From assembly GCF_025961575.1 (NCBI RefSeq), contig NZ_JAOQNX010000015.1, positions 52,945-116,944 on the forward strand: DNA of 64,000 nucleotides, written 5' to 3'. Source of the stretch: Rhodoblastus acidophilus. Lineage in GTDB: Bacteria; Pseudomonadota; Alphaproteobacteria; Rhizobiales; Beijerinckiaceae. The notes under the pieces were generated by a model. It had not been told where the DNA came from and ran no database searches. It saw nothing but the letters and a program-made list of their open reading frames with translations. Shown in pieces: positions 46,751 through 55,321 of this stretch. The position numbers and the translations under genes were made by a program. Numbering within the stretch: the stretch's first letter is position 1; each line of letters begins with the position of its first letter.

Positions 46751-47216
46751 TGGGCGTTTTCCCATACAGAACAAGCCAGTAGCGCTATTTTCGCCGCCTA
46801 CGCATACACGTTAAATCAACAGGTTAAGAGCCTTTTGTCTACAATTATTTTCTTGCCCGCTTGAGTCCGGCAGTGGACTGGTCCCCGGCTGGGGTCCCAC
46901 CTCTCCCATTTTCGGCGAGGCTTTTGGGCGTCAAGCTTCCGCAAAAGCACATGCAGCGCTTTATAATATACACCAATAATTCAGGTCTGAACAAACTAAT
47001 AAACGCACCAGATCAGAGAGGGTTCATTAGTGAATAGAAAGCAATACCTCCAGCCATGCAATACAATTGCAAAGACGACTTTACACATTTGTTAACCATT
47101 TTTTAACATAGATACGTTACGTCTATGTAAGATCGGTATTTGGGCTACGCGGAGGTGCAGCACTGAGCGCCAGCGTGGATCTTTAAAAAAATTTGATTCA
47201 AAAATGAGAATTTGAA
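46751..47216. other. AT-rich left end of the element, no supportable gene
   Basis: About 465 bases with low GC. Only short unconvincing reading frames are present. It holds the CtrA-type box at 47092. Confidence 0.45.
47092..47106 (+). promoter_or_regulatory. CtrA-type box (TTAACCAT-type)
   Basis: TTAACCATTTTTTAA followed by C: exact TTAA-N7-TTAA and with the extended TTAACC left half. It lies about 110 bases upstream of the small gene at 47217. The surrounding DNA is AT-rich, so the match is weaker evidence than in GC-rich DNA. Confidence 0.45.
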
Positions 47217-47423
47217 ATGATACAAAAGTTTGGCAAGAAACACATAGAGGACAACATATTAAAATGTTGCTTGATAGCAACTTTATTGATGATCCCGTTA
47301 ACCATCTACATTGCTGGACTAGAAGCCGACTCCACTCCGCCTTCGGCAGCCAAATCGTGCTTAAGCACGAAGCCCATTGGCATAGAAATCGATGCAAAAT
47401 GCAAGCAACCCGACAAAAAATAG
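47217..47423 (+). CDS. Small membrane protein of unknown function
   Basis: 68 residues: a charged N-terminus, one membrane segment (about 17-35, CCLIATLLMIPLTIYIAGL) and a soluble cysteine-containing tail. No family recognised. Ribosome site weak. Supported mainly by the CtrA-type box upstream and by its position; it might not be real. Confidence 0.4.
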   Translation: MIQKFGKKHIEDNILKCCLIATLLMIPLTIYIAGLEADSTPPSAAKSCLSTKPIGIEIDAKCKQPDKK

Positions 47424-47433
47424 AATTACTATG

Positions 47434-47448
47434 TTAACAATATATTAA
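47434..47448 (+). promoter_or_regulatory. CtrA-type box downstream of the small membrane gene
   Basis: TTAACAATATATTAA, exact TTAA-N7-TTAA and followed by C. It begins 11 bases after the stop of the 47217 gene and about 130 bases before a strong terminator, so it could drive a short transcript. Confidence 0.45.
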
Positions 47449-47464
47449 CAAATTCGGAATACGG

Positions 47465-47610
47465 TGATAATTATCGCGCCCTTGTGAGTTCTGGTTTATA
47501 TTATTCATCTGGGTGCGACAGTAGGCTTGCGCAAAGCTCTGGAATACTGGTTTTTTAGAACTGCTCCAATTGCAGCCCACTCCATTTTTAAAGAAATGGA
47601 GTGGTTTTTA
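47465..47610 (+). ncRNA. Candidate small RNA between a CtrA-type box and a terminator
   Basis: No convincing reading frame lies between the box at 47434-47448 and the terminator at 47577-47610. A transcript starting about 15-30 bases after the box would be about 130-150 bases and end in a strong hairpin plus U-run. The structure is inferred from these two signals only. It could also be a leader or the tail of the 47217 transcript. Confidence 0.35.
47577..47610 (+). terminator. Intrinsic terminator
   Basis: An 11-bp perfect stem (CCACTCCATTT / AAATGGAGTGG), a 6-base loop, then TTTTT. Strong on the plus strand. Confidence 0.85.
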
Positions 47611-47650
47611 AGTTCCTCCTCCATGCGGCGGTGCTGGCACACGCTAAATG

Positions 47651-47725
47651 CCGTCCAAATTAACCTGCTGAATCAACAGGACGGGCTGGCTCGGCTTCAT
47701 CGCTGAAGCCGGCATGGGCGCGGTT
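47651..47725 (-). pseudogene. Remnant of a tape-measure gene 3' end
   Basis: On the minus strand it reads ...LIQQVNLDGI-stop, against ...LIKQVNLGAV-stop at the end of the tape-measure gene. At DNA level CCAAATTAACCTGCTxAAT is shared, and 14 bases away the segment GGCTTCATCGxTGAxGCCGG matches the more upstream part of that gene, with about 100 bases deleted between. No open frame of useful length remains. Confidence 0.7.
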
Positions 47726-47822
47726 CACCTCGCAAGGGGCCCTTATCGCGCCTGTAGGGATCGACCCTCGCCGAGAAAATTCCTCCCAAAATCTTCCTCC
47801 CACCGCATGCCGATGGATAGGG

Positions 47823-48227
47823 TCAATAATTTGGGTTTAATCCCACTTGCGAAACAGATATGATGTTTACTCCATCAACGACTGTCATCAAGTAAGCACC
47901 ATTAGCGCCATGGTATTTTCTTACTGAATAGTCTCCTGACCTGCTTATTTCTTCAAATGAGCATATCGTCTCGTCTATGAACTGTCGCGCGTGAGCGCTG
48001 TGAGCATCAATTTCCTTGTCGTGAACAGTTATGATGTATTCGTGAAGTTGATCGGCGGAAAGGCGTCTAGTTCGCGCCTCAAGACTGCTTAAGTGCTTAG
48101 CCTCATTCATCAATTCAACTGCAAATTTATACGTTTCATACGTAATCGGCTTGCACTTGTCGCCAACTCCAGCCATTGCGGCAGCAGGCAAGAAAATTGA
48201 TAGGCTGACCAATTTAAAGTAATTCAT
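47823..48227 (-). CDS. Small secreted protein of unknown function
   Basis: 134 residues from ATG 48227: a signal peptide (MNYFKLVSLSIFLPAAAMA) and a mature helical part with two cysteines (DKCKPITYE, ETICSFEE). A 36-residue extension upstream is in frame but crosses a hairpin. No family recognised. Possibly a cargo gene of the element. Confidence 0.55.
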   Translation of the reverse strand: MNYFKLVSLSIFLPAAAMAGVGDKCKPITYETYKFAVELMNEAKHLSSLEARTRRLSADQLHEYIITVHDKEIDAHSAHARQFIDETICSFEEISRSGDYSVRKYHGANGAYLMTVVDGVNIISVSQVGLNPNY

Positions 48228-48247
48228 CTCAACAATCCTGAGATTAA

Positions 48248-48277
48248 TGCAAGGGGTGATTTTACTCACCCCTTGCA
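48248..48277. terminator. 12-bp perfect hairpin between two element genes
   Basis: TGCAAGGGGTGA and TCACCCCTTGCA around a 6-base loop. It lies just downstream of the 48293 gene and upstream of the secreted-protein start. No U-run follows. It may be a weak terminator or an attenuator. Confidence 0.6.
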
Positions 48278-48292
48278 CTATTCTAATTAGCC

Positions 48293-48499
48293 TCAAACGA
48301 GGCGGATACGAATTCGCCCGGCACTGACCTTCCATCGCGCAACAATTTGCGGAGACCAGACGTTGGTATCAACGATGGTTCCGTCCTCATTCACGCAGCT
48401 TACCCGGACTAAGGGCCAGCTTTCGCCGGTCCTTCCCCTGTGGCGGAAAACCGCACGGTGGTAAGCACCCAGAATTTCTTCATCACTCGGATAGTACAT
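48293..48499 (-). CDS. Small protein of unknown function
   Basis: 68 residues, no membrane segment, rich in Arg and Trp (YYPSDEEILGAYHRAVFRHRG, WSPQIVARWKVSAGRIRIRLV). A good GAGGA ribosome site lies 7 bases before the ATG. No family recognised. Confidence 0.55.
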   Translation of the reverse strand: MYYPSDEEILGAYHRAVFRHRGRTGESWPLVRVSCVNEDGTIVDTNVWSPQIVARWKVSAGRIRIRLV

Positions 48500-48614
48500 G
48501 ATCGATCCTCATTGCTGAAAGACCGCCATGTGTCGTGCTGTGCTGAGTAACAAGGAACCGGCTGGCGAAGCCTCAGCTCCTGTGCCTATGTCCTTACGAA
48601 CACACCTAAAAGCA

Positions 48615-48649
48615 TATGCGGCGCTTGATTGATAAGCAAGCACCGCATA
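48615..48649 (-). terminator. Terminator of the tape-measure gene
   Basis: Stem of 13 bp with one mismatch (TATGCGGCGCTTG / CAAGCACCGCATA), 9-base loop, then TGCTTTTAGG on the minus strand. It starts 4 bases after the tape-measure stop. Confidence 0.7.
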
Positions 48650-48653
48650 ACCA

Positions 48654-51600
48654 TCACACCGCCCCCAAATTAACCTGCTTAATCAACGCCTTGATCTGCC
48701 CGCCCTGCTGAATGTTGTTCGCGATGTGGTGGACAATGTCATTCGGGCCGGGCGGTGGCACCTGGTCGGGCGCGGCCACCCAGACGTTGACGGGTGTGGC
48801 CGGCTTCATCGTTGAGGCCGGCAGGGGCGCGGGGGCGCTCTGGCTTATGCGAGCGTTCCCCAGCGCGTTGAGTGCGTCCAGCTTGTCCCGCCCAACCGCA
48901 TTAACGGCGGATTGGCGAAGCACGTACTCGCCCGGCATGAGCAACGTAGGGACGCTATCGCGGTTGGGGTTATAGAGACCCGTAGCGGCCCGGACCAAGC
49001 CGCCAGTGGCCATGCCGCTGAACAGGCCACCGATGCTGCCCAGCAAGCCTGCGCCATCCTTGCCGGAGCCGTCCACCATGCCGCCGAACAGGCTCTTGAG
49101 GATTTGCTGCGATAGCGCCTTGGCAACGATTTGCTCCATCGTTCCCAAGATCGAAACGCCAAACTGCTGAAAGGCCTTCCCGGCGTTCATGGTGCCCGAA
49201 GCCCAGTTGGTGAAAAACTGCGTGCTGGCCTGTTCCATGCCGCCGAGAACGCCACTCCAGCTTTGGGCTATCTGCTGAGTGGTCGTCTGCCACTTGCCGT
49301 CCTTGCCCAACATGCCTTGCTGTTCAAAGAAGGACCGCGAACCGTTGGCCACGCCGGCCAAGGGGTCATCGGGCCGTTTCTTCAGCTCCTCATACTGGGC
49401 AAGCTCTCGCTCCAATTCGGCAATACGGCGCTTGAGGCCAAGTTCGGTCTGCGCCAGATCGGTCAGGCGGCTTTGGTCAAGTGCGCCGTCCTTCTGAGCC
49501 GCTGCAATTTGGTCCTCCAGAAATTTCAGCGCCGCCCGCTTGCCGTTCAGTTCGTCTTCAAACCGGACGCGCTTTTGAACAGCTTCCGTCTCTTTCTCCA
49601 GCCGGAACAGTTCTTGAGGGTTGGCCTTGTCGGAGTCAGCCAAGGCCTTGTGCTGCGCCTGAAGTTCTTTCAACCTGCGTTTGTCGGCGGCAAGGGCGCT
49701 GGCTTCGATAGCTTCCGCCCCCTGCTGGAGTGATGACAGGAATTCGCTTGTGGACTTTGCCTTGGTGCTGGAGCGCCCAACTTCGCGCTCCTTGCCGCTC
49801 TCGGTGTCGTTGATCGGCTGAGCATCGAACAGCGCTAGTTCCTTGGTGGCGCGTTCGCGGCGGAGCCGGGCAATTTCTGACGCATCGCGGACGGCTTCAG
49901 CGGGCGAAGCGTATTCATCGCGAGCGCCGGCCAAGAGAGTCTTAATCCGCTGTTCGTCGCCCTGTCCGGCCAACGTGTCATCGGCCTTGCGGTCCTTGTA
50001 GCGGCGCATGGCTTCGACACGGTCGTTCTCGGCGCGACGGTCCTTCGCCTCTTGCTCATTCCGGCGCAGATCGGCGCGGCGCTGATCCTCAAGGGTTTGG
50101 TCCGTCCCCACCGCATAGCGGCGCGTCCCCGCCGTGGAGCCGAAATACTCGGCGATGTAGTCGAGGAACTGCTGAGCGGTCATGTCCGCCGTGCCGCCGT
50201 TGCCGGTGACAGCTTTGCGAGCGGCGGCTTGGTTGCCGCCATAGGCCGGCGTCAGCGCGTCCACCGCGTTGGCCTGACGGTTTTTCATCAGGGCCAGCGC
50301 GCCAGCGCTGCCTTGCTGCCAAAGGGTATAAGTCTCCTGGTCGCTCGGCGCGCGTCCGAAAGCCTTGGTGAACTGGGCTTGAGCATCGGCGAGGTAGCGG
50401 AAGGCGGCGCTCACTTGATCGGACACGCTGGTGACGTTGCCGCTTGCTCCATAGCGCTTCCACGTGTCGGGCATGAACTGAAACAGGCCCTTCTCTGACG
50501 AAGGGTCGAACCCGCTTTCTTTCTCGCCGAGGCGCAACAGGAATGGGATCATGTCGGACCGCCCCGCCGCTGTCGCCGCGTCGATAATTCCGCGCTGGAC
50601 AGAGCCAACGGACGCCGCATCGGTGGGGACGAAAGCCTTGGGAAGCGTAAGGCGGTCGCGTTGGTATTTGCTGTTGATTTCCTCCTCAACAAGCCGAACG
50701 CGCTGGTCAATGAGTTCGTCCAGCTTGCGCCGTAGCTCGGCGATCTTGTCGGCGGTCGTTTGCGGGCTGCGAATTTCCTTCTCCAAGCCTGCAATCTGTT
50801 CGTCCACCTCGCGTTTGCGGGCCTGAAGGTTGCGCTCTTGAACGCCGAATATCCGTTCCGCCATCCGCTGGCGTTCGGCAAGCAAGGTTTCTGAATAGCG
50901 CTCTCGGTGCGCGTCGATTTCCCGTAAGGCGGACGCCAGTTTTTCCCGCTCGTCATCGGACAGATGCTCGGGATTGCTGGCCTTCAGCGTCACAAGCTGC
51001 TGCTCAATCTCCTTTTCCCGTTCGGTGAAGGCGGCAATTTGCGTTTCGACCATGCCGACATCGGCGGGGTCATTGGACAGCTTCAGGCGCGACAGGGCCG
51101 CGCTGATCTTGGCTTGCATTTCTCGCCGCTGTTGCTCCAGCCGAGGGGCCTCCAGCTTGGCGCGAAGCTTGTTCGCATCCGCCTCGGCGCTGTTCGCGAG
51201 CGCCGTCAAGTTTTTCAGGCTGTCCGTCATGTCGCCGAAGGCCTGCTTGATCGCGTCGGCAGAGGTTCCGCGCTCAGCAAGGCGCTTCATTTCGGCTTCC
51301 ACCTGCCGCAAGGCGTCTCCGCTGGCGTCCTTCGCGCGGGCCTTGGCGGCTTCGATGGCGGCGACGCGAGCGGCGGGCGTCCCCGAGGTGTCGCCGCTGA
51401 TGCGCTGAATTTCGGCCTCAAAGTCGCCCTTGGCGTTTTCCTTCAGCGCCAAAAGGCGCTGATAGGCCGGCGTGGCGCGAACGCCCTCCACCTGCGACGC
51501 GAGGCGGAGTCGGTCCATCGCCAATCGGTTGCTTTGGAGATTTGACGCCCATTCCTGGGCCTTCCTAACCTCGGCCTCCAGCGTTCCGAGCTTTTCAAGC

Positions 51601-54368
51601 AGCTTGTCCAGTTCCGCGCCCCGGGCGGGCGTGGCGTTGACGCGCTCATTGCGGAGCGCCTCAGCCTTGCGGAAGAGCAAGCCCAACGCCGGGCCGGTGG
51701 CGCTGCGAACGTCGCCTTCTGGCAGACGGCCCCAGTTTTGCGCCAGAGTGGCGACAGCGCCGAATTCCTCGCCGAGTTGCACAGTGATGGCCCGACGCAC
51801 TTGGCCGGGGCCGCGAGCGCTGAGCGGACCGGAGGAACTCAGGAAGGCGTCAGCGAGCTTGTCGCGGCTGTCACGCTCGCCGGTCTTCGCGCCCTTGCGG
51901 AGTTCGTCCAGAAATTTGGCGGTTTCCGAGAGCCGGAGAATGATCGGCTTGGCTGCGTCTTGCGCCATTTCCGAGCGCAGCCGGCGGAGCGCGTCAACGA
52001 GTTCGTCAATACTGCCGGCATTGGCCTTCACGGTTAAGCCGAGATCGGCGAAGGCTTTTTGCGCCTCAATGATCGCGTTGCGGCGCAAGAGCGGGTCGGC
52101 GTTGAGCTTCTCCCGTTTCAAAATAAGCTCGTCAATCGATTTGTCGATTTGCTGCGAGGAAACAGCGCCTTGCTGTATGCGAGAATCAAGCTCCTGCATG
52201 GAGGTCTTCAGGCGGTCGATTTTATCCGCGCCGGAGGCGCTGCTGTTCGCGAGATAGGCGACGCCGAGACCGGCGGCGGTCAATGCGCCAACCATGACGC
52301 CGAGGGGACCGAACGCCAAGGTTGCGCCCTCGGCGGCAACGCCAACGGAGAGGAACCCTTGGGCGATGGTCGCAAGCGACTGCCCCACCTGGGCCGCCTT
52401 GATGGCCGTGAGGCCGGCGGCGACGCTGGACACGCCGATGCCTACAGCAGGAAGAGCCGGCCCCAGCTTCAAGGCAGAATCGGACAAGAAGCTGAGGCCG
52501 GAGGCCGCGCCTTTCATGGCTTCGACCAACGGGGCGGCGGCATGATCGGTAACCGCCAACATTGCGTTTCCGGCCTGCGTCAGGCGAGCGGTAAGGCTTT
52601 CATTTGCCACCCGCGCGCCGTCCGCCGCGCCGTTGTAAAGCAAAAGCTCTTCCTGAAGCCGCTTGATCGTTCCAGACTGCACTTGCAAGGCGGCATACGC
52701 TGACACACCGCGCGTTTCGAGCGAGCGCATGGCGGCGGCGGTGTCGAAGCCCTTGGCCTTCAAATTGTCCAGTACGCCGGTCAACGTGTTGGTCTTCACG
52801 TCGATATCGGCGAGCGTGATCCCGAGGCGCTCCATCTCCGCCCGGAAGCGGGGCGTGGGGCTTTCCAATTCGCGCAACAGCAAGCGGACGCCGGTTCCGA
52901 TGGTTGAGCCGGAGCGAATGCCGGCTTGCGCCAACCCGCCGAACACCGACGTGAGTTCGGTTATGGAAACGCCAACTTGGGCGGCAATGTCGGCGGCATA
53001 TTGTAGGCCGAATGAGAGTTGCTCAATATTCAGTCTCGTGTTCGAAAGCGCGCCGCTCATGATGTTGGCGAGGTCGGCGGTACGGGTGGCCTCTTGGTTG
53101 TACGCGCCGAGCGTGGCGGTAAGAACTTCAGTTGCTTGGTGAAGGCTGGCCCCGGAGGACACGGCGAGATTGACCACGGCGGGAAGCGCGGTTGCGACTT
53201 CGCGGGCGGAAAGGCCGGTCTGCCCCAGGGTGGTGGCTACGTCGGCGAGTTCCTTGACAGCGACGCGGCTTCCCGATGCGAGGCCGAACATTTGCTCCTT
53301 CAGTTGAGCCGTCGTCTCGTTGGAACTGCCGGTGATGGCCTGAAACCGCTTCAAGGCGTCGTCCAGTTCGGTAACCGCGTGAACCGTGGACGCAATGCCG
53401 TTCAAGGCGAAGCCAGCGCCGACAACGCCGACAAGCGACGATTGAAGGTCGGAACCGAACGAACTCTTTTTTGCGGTCCGCGCCGCCTCGAATTCCTCCA
53501 GCGACTTGTCGCCGATCTGAGACGCGAGCCGCGCCCGGCGTTCTTGGCTCAGCCGGTAAACCGGATCAGTCGCGAGGCGGTATTCTTCAAGCGCGGCGTG
53601 GCCTTGCGCGGCCATGCGCTGACGCTCAAGAGAGCGCACCGCGTCCTGTTCGGCTGCCATCTGCCTTTGAAGGGCGCTCATCCGCTGGCGCTCCAAACTT
53701 TTCGCCGCCGACTCCTCCGCCTTCATCTGCTTCTGAAGCGCAGCCATACGTTGCCGCTCTAGCGCGCGGGCGGACTCGGCGGCCAAAACGTCTTCATAGG
53801 TCTGTGCGCCGCCGATCTGCACGCGGCGCTTCCCCTCGGCGATGATAGCGGAGCGCCATTGCAGGTCCGCCGCCTCGGCGGAGCCATACCGGAGCTGAAG
53901 TTTCTCCATGTTGATCTGCGCTCGGCGGAACGCAGCGGTCATTGCCTCTTCCACCTTGGCCGTCATCCGGCGGGCCGCATTCTCCGCCGCCTGAGCGACA
54001 CGCGCCGAGGCGTCAACGGCGGACGCTTCGACTCCTGCGGCGATTGCGGCGGCGTCCAAGTGAGACATGCGGGTTGAAGTGGGGGCAGCAGCCGAGGCGC
54101 GGGACTGCGCCCGTTCTTTCCTCATTTCCGCCACCCAAGACTTGAAAGACCCGTTGAATTCTCCAACGGCCTTCTGAGTGTTCGTGGCAACATCGCCCAT
54201 CGCAGATGCAATGGCGCGGGTGGCTGCCTCTGTTCCGTTGGCGGTGGCCTTCAGCCTTTCGAGCCCCGCGATGGCGGCGTTGACGCGCTCTATGGTTGCG
54301 TCGAAGGCAGAGAAGACGCCTTCTTCATTGGCGATGATGTCGATAAAAATTTCGCCGTCCGCATTCAT
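48654..54368 (-). CDS. Phage tail tape-measure protein with lytic transglycosylase domain
   Basis: 1,904 residues. Domain order: N-terminal coiled coils with repeated KSLERQRMSALQ-type segments (about 190-270), TP901-type tape-measure core with hydrophobic helices (about 300-710; GAGFALNGIASTVHAV, ALGTLGQTGLSAREVA-like), long coiled coils (about 720-1240), a soluble lytic transglycosylase domain (about 1255-1400; catalytic Glu in GEKESGFDP, GLFQFMPDTWKRYG), more coiled coil, and a lambda-type tape-measure C-terminal region (about 1690-1830; FQQFGVSILGTMEQIVAKALSQQ). Such proteins set tail length and help DNA pass the cell wall. ATG 54368 is chosen; the longer frame would begin at a TTG with no ribosome site. 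It is alone on its strand: no tube, sheath, baseplate, chaperone or capsid gene is near. Confidence 0.93.
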   Translation of the reverse strand: MNADGEIFIDIIANEEGVFSAFDATIERVNAAIAGLERLKATANGTEAATRAIASAMGDVATNTQKAVGEFNGSFKSWVAEMRKERAQSRASAAAPTSTRMSHLDAAAIAAGVEASAVDASARVAQAAENAARRMTAKVEEAMTAAFRRAQINMEKLQLRYGSAEAADLQWRSAIIAEGKRRVQIGGAQTYEDVLAAESARALERQRMAALQKQMKAEESAAKSLERQRMSALQRQMAAEQDAVRSLERQRMAAQGHAALEEYRLATDPVYRLSQERRARLASQIGDKSLEEFEAARTAKKSSFGSDLQSSLVGVVGAGFALNGIASTVHAVTELDDALKRFQAITGSSNETTAQLKEQMFGLASGSRVAVKELADVATTLGQTGLSAREVATALPAVVNLAVSSGASLHQATEVLTATLGAYNQEATRTADLANIMSGALSNTRLNIEQLSFGLQYAADIAAQVGVSITELTSVFGGLAQAGIRSGSTIGTGVRLLLRELESPTPRFRAEMERLGITLADIDVKTNTLTGVLDNLKAKGFDTAAAMRSLETRGVSAYAALQVQSGTIKRLQEELLLYNGAADGARVANESLTARLTQAGNAMLAVTDHAAAPLVEAMKGAASGLSFLSDSALKLGPALPAVGIGVSSVAAGLTAIKAAQVGQSLATIAQGFLSVGVAAEGATLAFGPLGVMVGALTAAGLGVAYLANSSASGADKIDRLKTSMQELDSRIQQGAVSSQQIDKSIDELILKREKLNADPLLRRNAIIEAQKAFADLGLTVKANAGSIDELVDALRRLRSEMAQDAAKPIILRLSETAKFLDELRKGAKTGERDSRDKLADAFLSSSGPLSARGPGQVRRAITVQLGEEFGAVATLAQNWGRLPEGDVRSATGPALGLLFRKAEALRNERVNATPARGAELDKLLEKLGTLEAEVRKAQEWASNLQSNRLAMDRLRLASQVEGVRATPAYQRLLALKENAKGDFEAEIQRISGDTSGTPAARVAAIEAAKARAKDASGDALRQVEAEMKRLAERGTSADAIKQAFGDMTDSLKNLTALANSAEADANKLRAKLEAPRLEQQRREMQAKISAALSRLKLSNDPADVGMVETQIAAFTEREKEIEQQLVTLKASNPEHLSDDEREKLASALREIDAHRERYSETLLAERQRMAERIFGVQERNLQARKREVDEQIAGLEKEIRSPQTTADKIAELRRKLDELIDQRVRLVEEEINSKYQRDRLTLPKAFVPTDAASVGSVQRGIIDAATAAGRSDMIPFLLRLGEKESGFDPSSEKGLFQFMPDTWKRYGASGNVTSVSDQVSAAFRYLADAQAQFTKAFGRAPSDQETYTLWQQGSAGALALMKNRQANAVDALTPAYGGNQAAARKAVTGNGGTADMTAQQFLDYIAEYFGSTAGTRRYAVGTDQTLEDQRRADLRRNEQEAKDRRAENDRVEAMRRYKDRKADDTLAGQGDEQRIKTLLAGARDEYASPAEAVRDASEIARLRRERATKELALFDAQPINDTESGKEREVGRSSTKAKSTSEFLSSLQQGAEAIEASALAADKRRLKELQAQHKALADSDKANPQELFRLEKETEAVQKRVRFEDELNGKRAALKFLEDQIAAAQKDGALDQSRLTDLAQTELGLKRRIAELERELAQYEELKKRPDDPLAGVANGSRSFFEQQGMLGKDGKWQTTTQQIAQSWSGVLGGMEQASTQFFTNWASGTMNAGKAFQQFGVSILGTMEQIVAKALSQQILKSLFGGMVDGSGKDGAGLLGSIGGLFSGMATGGLVRAATGLYNPNRDSVPTLLMPGEYVLRQSAVNAVGRDKLDALNALGNARISQSAPAPLPASTMKPATPVNVWVAAPDQVPPPGPNDIVHHIANNIQQGGQIKALIKQVNLGAV

Positions 54369-54575
54369 AACGCCGTCCCGAAAAAGCTGTGTTTCCAAGG
54401 GGGATATGGGCGGGCGTGACGTAGCAGTTAATGTCTATTTCTTCAACTCATTAGCCCTCGGCTACCTTGGTGCATAGAGGTGCTATTACTACGCTAGAAG
54501 TCACCTTCGACGTTGTTGACGTTGGCGACCATTTTCCGGTTGCGCCCATGGGGGCGAAAATCGGAGCCGTTCACA

Positions 54576-54791
54576 ATGCCAGAGGTTTTGCATACCATCG
54601 AACCGGAGGCTTGCGCCCCCGACACCTTCGTTTCTGCCCAAGAAATCGCAGCCGTTACCCGCCTGTCGGTCAACACGATTCGCGCTCATTTTCCAAGCGT
54701 ACGCATCGGGCGGCGCTGGCTCTTCGACCGCGCCAAGGCTGAAGCCCTCTTGGGTTACAAGCTCTCGCTCTCCGGCAAGGGGGCTCAGTAA
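54576..54791 (+). CDS. HTH protein, excisionase/MerR-like
   Basis: 71 residues. HTH with ALPA/HTH_17 pattern (SAQEIAAVTRLSVNTIRAHFPSVRIGRRWLFDRAKAEALL). Divergent from the tape-measure gene, so it may control it and the replication genes. A GGAG lies 9 bases upstream of ATG 54576. Confidence 0.75.
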   Translation: MPEVLHTIEPEACAPDTFVSAQEIAAVTRLSVNTIRAHFPSVRIGRRWLFDRAKAEALLGYKLSLSGKGAQ

Positions 54792-55321
54792 TGCAGACCA
54801 TCGCTGTTGCGCCCGTCCTGCGCTTTCTCGCTGGATCGCCGGAGGAGGTGGAAGTCGCGTGCCCATATTGCAACCACAGCCATTTCCATGGCGCGGGCGA
54901 TGGGCAAGTGACTGCCCATTGCCGCCGCCATCGTACGCGGGGCTATTTCATCAGCGGGACCGAAGAGGCCCGCGACCGCTGGGGGCGGCGGGAAAATCCC
55001 TTCCGCTCCGACGCCGAATTGGCCCAGTGGCTCGGATGGCGGCCCGGTTGGGGCGCGGTCCCGGTGCCTGTTCTCGCCGACGCGCTGGGGGATTTCATCG
55101 CCGAGAAGAGCGCGGACCCTGTCGCCATCCGGTCCTTCAGCCGTGAAGAGTTCCTCAGCTGGACGAATGAGGCGGAGTTCAAGGCCTTCTGCGTCGCGAA
55201 CGTCGCCAAGGTGGGCTGCAAATCCGTCGCCGACCTTTTGTTATACGTGCTGAGCTGGCGCTGGGTCAGCGCCCGCAACAAGGCGCTCAGTCTGGCGGCT
55301 TTCCGGGAGTTGAGCGCGTGA
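54791..55321 (+). CDS. Small zinc-finger-like protein upstream of the primase
   Basis: 176 residues. A possible zinc ribbon near the N-terminus (CPYCNHSHFH, HCRRH), then a helical part without recognisable family. Its start shares a base with the HTH stop and its last 4 bases overlap the primase start (GTGA), so it is translationally coupled and may assist the primase. Confidence 0.65.
   Translation: MQTIAVAPVLRFLAGSPEEVEVACPYCNHSHFHGAGDGQVTAHCRRHRTRGYFISGTEEARDRWGRRENPFRSDAELAQWLGWRPGWGAVPVPVLADALGDFIAEKSADPVAIRSFSREEFLSWTNEAEFKAFCVANVAKVGCKSVADLLLYVLSWRWVSARNKALSLAAFRELSA

Noticed and set aside
46704..46780. Complete tRNA-Phe
   Set aside because: Only the 3' half is present; no acceptor or D-arm sequence follows.
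47092..47397. Minus-strand frame of 101 codons over the small membrane gene
   Set aside because: No ribosome site or family; cysteine-rich translation of AT-rich DNA; ends within the CtrA-type box.
53590..53790. Short repeats resembling a CRISPR array in the tape-measure gene
   Set aside because: They are coding repeats (ERQRMSALQ-type) in a coiled coil, not spaced by unique sequence of uniform length.
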